A stretch of DNA of 9,077 nucleotides from an uncultured archaeon (GTDB lineage Archaea; Thermoproteota; Nitrososphaeria; Nitrososphaerales; CALBXV01): assembly GCA_937890045.1 (NCBI GenBank), contig CALBXV010000695.1:1-9077 (forward strand), written 5' to 3'. Shown here one piece after another: positions 7,494-9,077 of this stretch. The notes under the pieces are model-generated. The model worked only from the letters and a program-made list of their open reading frames with translations. It searched no databases and had not been told where the DNA came from. A program made the translations under genes and the position numbers. The stretch's first letter is position 1. Each line of letters starts with the position of its first letter.

Positions 7494-7500
7494 TACTATT

Positions 7501-7506
7501 CTCCTT
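7501..7506 (-). promoter_or_regulatory. Ribosome binding site of gp22, flush against a long stem
   Basis: AAGGAG sits seven bases before the gp22 ATG. It starts at the base right after the 3' arm of the 14-bp leader stem (7507-7520). It would be unpaired but tightly flanked when the stem forms, which makes it a natural point of translational control. Confidence 0.7.
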
Positions 7507-7588
7507 AAATTATAATTCCCTTTCGACCTAAAATTAGGGAAAAAATTTTATATATGGATTTAATATAGTTATTCGGGAACTATAATTT
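7507..7588 (-). promoter_or_regulatory. Structured 5' leader of the scaffold-capsid mRNA
   Basis: In the minus-strand RNA, AAAUUAUAGUUCCC (7588-7575) can pair with GGGAAUUAUAAUUU (7520-7507). This gives 14 continuous pairs including one G-U, around a 54-base loop. The same arms can pair locally instead: UAUAGUU with AACUAUA (7584-7578 and 7570-7564, 7-base loop), and UUCCC with GGGAA (7541-7537 and 7520-7516). The two arrangements exclude each other because the long stem uses both arms. The pairing is seen in the sequence. A switching or translation-control role is inference, and no known riboswitch class is recognised. Confidence 0.5.
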
Positions 7589-7604
7589 GATTAACACTTC
7601 GGTT

Positions 7605-7639
7605 ACATTACATAGAATTGCCAGAAATGGCAGTAATGT
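7605..7639 (-). promoter_or_regulatory. Hairpin at the predicted 5' end of the capsid transcript
   Basis: ACATTAC (7639-7633) pairs with GTAATGT (7611-7605), and inside it TGCCA (7632-7628) pairs with TGGCA (7623-7619) around a TTTC loop, with a seven-base bulge on the 3' side. It begins three bases after the TATAAATA box, so the RNA start would fall within its first bases. A 5'-terminal stem of this kind commonly protects an mRNA from decay; that role is inferred here. There is no T-tract, so it is not a terminator. Confidence 0.55.
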
Positions 7640-7642
7640 ATT

Positions 7643-7650
7643 TATTTATA
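7643..7650 (-). promoter_or_regulatory. T4-type late promoter for gp22-gp23
   Basis: The octamer TATAAATA, the T4 late promoter core recognised by the phage sigma factor gp55, is present in the sense orientation 150 bases before the gp22 start, in the largest intergenic gap. Spacing as in T4 would put the RNA start about six bases further on, near 7637. No gp55 or gp33 gene is in the window, so use of this sigma system is inferred from the phage type. Confidence 0.6.
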
Positions 7651-7652
7651 TA

Positions 7653-7663
7653 TATAAGTATAA
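7653..7663 (-). promoter_or_regulatory. Recurring motif TTATACTTATA next to the late promoter
   Basis: This is the middle member of the three TTATA(T/C)TTATA sites. It lies two bases upstream of the TATAAATA box. It could be part of the same promoter, a second start, or simply AT-rich flanking sequence. Confidence 0.3.
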
Positions 7664-7701
7664 GTGAAACAAAGAAAACGTTAGAAAATTAGTCAAAAAT
7701 T

Positions 7702-7893
7702 TTAACTATTCTTAATTTTCGCCCATTTTGCTCTGGTTTTAGCCTTAGCTTTTTTCTCTCTTTTAATATCTGAAGGTTTTCTATAAAACTCTTTGTTCTT
7801 TAATTCTAAAAATAACCCATCATCCTTTATTTTTCTTTTTAAAGTTCTTAAAGCTTTTTCTACGTTATTACTTTTTACTTTTATGTATATCAA
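7702..7893 (-). CDS. rpsU: Phage-encoded ribosomal protein bS21 (rpsU-like)
   Basis: A 63-residue, strongly basic protein that aligns along its length with bS21 of the 30S subunit (E. coli 71 residues). IKV (4-6) matches bacterial VIKV. NNVEKALRTLKRK (9-21) matches the NNV..AL..LK.K form typical of alphaproteobacterial S21. G26 and EFYRKPS (35-41) match EFYEKP, and a Lys/Arg/Ala tail follows. bS21 sits near the anti-Shine-Dalgarno end of 16S rRNA and helps initiation. The start is TTG at 7893, supported by GAGG right after the stop of the upstream gene, by the 10-base gap and by family alignment; there is no suitable ATG. Phage-borne bS21 is known from other phages, including large and marine ones. 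Here it lies in the structural cluster just upstream of the capsid promoter, implying late expression. Confidence 0.9.
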   Translation of the reverse strand: MIYIKVKSNNVEKALRTLKRKIKDDGLFLELKNKEFYRKPSDIKREKKAKAKTRAKWAKIKNS

Positions 7894-7903
7894 TTAAAAC
7901 CTC

Positions 7904-8578
7904 TTAATCTGATTCGTCGCTTCCGCTCCACTCTTTATCTACATAATTAAAGAATTCTTTTTTCTTATCACCTGATAATTCAGCTGGTGAACTTGCATCA
8001 AATTTTTTCAATGCTGCATTAAAGAATTTTTCATATTCTTCTTTCTTACCCTCATCCATATCTTCTCCATCATGTTCATCACCATGTCTATAAGATTTAG
8101 ATGCTTCTTCCATCTCACTAATATCATAATATCTACCAAGAATATGACCCATATCTTCATAAAGACCACTCATTCTTTCTTGAAGTGATTGTGCATCAGT
8201 TGCCACCTTATTAAACTGTGATGCAAGACCATTTAATTCTTTCATATTACGATTAATAGTAATCTTATCAAACCAATCATCGGTTTCACGAAGAGTATGT
8301 GCCTGAGCAACTTTTGCTAATTTAGATAAATGTTGCGCAACATCTCGAAGATTACCCTCACGATAAATTTGTTTACCAATTTCATTATACTTGCCAACTG
8401 ATTCCATAAATGTTTGTTCATCAATATCAGCATTTTTAGTACCAAAAATATCCTCTACAATATCACCTAATTTTGTAGATTTTTTAGCTGTCCTAAAAGA
8501 CCCTACACTCATTGGTTTAGCCGTTACAACACCGCCTATTGATGTAAATTCTTTAATTAAATCTTTCATTTTTAACAT
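7904..8578 (-). CDS. Unrecognised helical protein with acidic hinge and EFFNYVDKEW tail; possible prohead or virion component
   Basis: 224 residues with no signal peptide or membrane segment. The N-terminus (5-30) is followed by a long, mainly helical part (about 36-160). An acidic, His/Asp-rich hinge (165-180) leads to a short C-terminal helical module YEKFFNAALKKF (182-193), SPAEL (197-201) and KKKEFFNYVDKEW (205-217). I recall similar '(K)KKFFNYVDK' tails on several proteins of marine T4-like phages but cannot name their function. Between the portal and gp22, T4 carries the small prohead core genes 67 and 68 and protease 21, so a core or assembly role is possible; no protease motif is seen. 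The first ATG (8578) is chosen because AGGAG lies seven bases ahead; the second Met at residue 4 would be too far from it. Its stop is 10 bases before bS21. Confidence 0.75.
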   Translation of the reverse strand: MLKMKDLIKEFTSIGGVVTAKPMSVGSFRTAKKSTKLGDIVEDIFGTKNADIDEQTFMESVGKYNEIGKQIYREGNLRDVAQHLSKLAKVAQAHTLRETDDWFDKITINRNMKELNGLASQFNKVATDAQSLQERMSGLYEDMGHILGRYYDISEMEEASKSYRHGDEHDGEDMDEGKKEEYEKFFNAALKKFDASSPAELSGDKKKEFFNYVDKEWSGSDESD

Positions 8579-8610
8579 TGTTTATCTCCTAGATGTTAGC
8601 CTATATCACT

Positions 8611-8621
8611 TATAAATATAA
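8611..8621 (-). promoter_or_regulatory. Candidate promoter motif TTATATTTATA ahead of the 224-residue gene and bS21
   Basis: This is identical over 11 bases to the site at 4539-4549. It lies 33 bases before the ATG at 8578, in the 44-base gap after the TAG stop of the previous gene. A similar distance to the start codon at both sites (33 and 38 bases) supports a shared role in transcription start. It is not experimentally known. Confidence 0.4.
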
Positions 8622-8622
8622 A

Positions 8623-9077
8623 CTATCTTAATTTTCCACTCTTAGAATACCTTCTAAATCCATCTCTTACTTTAGTCCATAATTGTTTAATAAAATCTAT
8701 CTCACCATAATGAGTTCTCTTAACTGGACCATATTGAAAACCTCTTTGCAAATCCATAGCATCATATCTACCACTTTTTACTCCATTCATCATAGTTTTA
8801 ATAACTTGTTGTGATGCCTTTCCTATAAATTTTGACATTACAATTACATCTCTATCTACATGCTTTTGTGCTTCAGTTGAACTATACGTTGGTGGTGTAG
8901 CAGAAAATTCATGAATATTTTTATCTTTATCAAATCCAGTACTAGTTACAATTCCTGCATTAACAGTTTTTGAAGTTCCTAAATCAAAATATCTATGTTC
9001 TTTTATAATTGATTCACTTTTCTCGTCATCTTCATCATCAACATCTATTGCATTTTGTGTGGATTTTGAAAATGAGT
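8623..9077 (-). CDS. 3' part of an unrecognised gene, running off the right edge
   Basis: The frame is open without a stop from the window edge to TAG at 8625-8623, giving 150 visible residues. An internal Met at 8838 has no good Shine-Dalgarno, and the upstream 79 codons read as ordinary protein. They include an acidic patch DVDDEDDEKSE and then EHRYFDLGTSKTVNAG, so the gene almost certainly begins outside the window. The C-terminus is basic and helical: KASQQVIKTMMNGVKSGRYD, then QRGFQYGPVKRTHYGEIDFI and QLWTKVRDGFRRYSKSGKLR. I do not recognise the family. By T4 order the portal and prohead protease would be expected nearby, but no gp20 or gp21 motif is seen in this part. Confidence 0.75.
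   Translation of the reverse strand, partial: SFSKSTQNAIDVDDEDDEKSESIIKEHRYFDLGTSKTVNAGIVTSTGFDKDKNIHEFSATPPTYSSTEAQKHVDRDVIVMSKFIGKASQQVIKTMMNGVKSGRYDAMDLQRGFQYGPVKRTHYGEIDFIKQLWTKVRDGFRRYSKSGKLR

Noticed and set aside
7684..7705. Possible hairpin around the bS21 stop codon (AGTTAAAA / TTTTTGACT) as a terminator
   Set aside because: Almost all A-T pairs with hardly any loop and no clean T-tract after it; not stable enough to call.
8391..8615. Plus-strand open frame of 74 codons antisense to the 224-residue gene
   Set aside because: Shadow of the minus-strand gene; no SD, and it runs into an intergenic gap.
1..9077. tRNA genes, CRISPR arrays, insertion sequences, att sites
   Set aside because: No cloverleaf with a T-loop motif, no spaced direct repeats and no transposase or integrase sequence was seen on either strand.

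Overview
This is late, virion-building DNA from a T4-like tailed phage (a contractile-tailed myovirus). Every supported gene lies on the minus strand, so transcription runs from right (9077) to left (1). The sequence is strongly AT-rich and the genes are packed edge to edge. The anchor is an unmistakable gp23-type major capsid protein at 4614-6239. The AT richness, a phage-borne ribosomal protein bS21 whose N-terminal half resembles the alphaproteobacterial form, and the style of the neck proteins suggest a marine phage, possibly one infecting SAR11-like or other alphaproteobacteria. The host is an inference; the T4-like identity is firm.

In transcription order: (1) 9077-8623 is the 3' part of an unrecognised gene. 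(2) 8578-7904 is an unrecognised helical protein with an acidic hinge. (3) 7893-7702 is ribosomal protein bS21, started from TTG. (4) 7701-7494 is the longest non-coding stretch (208 bp). It holds a T4-type late promoter (TATAAATA), a hairpin at the predicted 5' end of the transcript, and a leader with a 14-bp long-range stem that stops exactly at the Shine-Dalgarno of the next gene. (5) 7493-6267 is the very acidic gp22-type scaffold and 6239-4614 is gp23. (6) 4613-4502 holds an intrinsic terminator followed directly by a promoter-like motif. (7) 4501-17 is a tightly coupled neck and tail-terminator operon: a gp13-like neck protein, a small neck protein (gp14 position), gp15 tail terminator with an extra C-terminal domain, a free-standing copy of that domain, and a fibre-like protein. 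At the left edge the next gene begins, again with a TAATG stop/start overlap.

The genes together cover capsid assembly (scaffold and shell) and closure of the head-tail junction (gp13, gp14 and gp15 functions). The prohead protease gp21, the portal gp20 and the terminase are not in the window. The main points for a second look are the structured capsid-operon leader downstream of the bS21 gene, the domain duplication between gp15 and its neighbour (which also carries the ribosome binding site of the following gene), and a TTATA(T/C)TTATA motif present in all three larger intergenic gaps.
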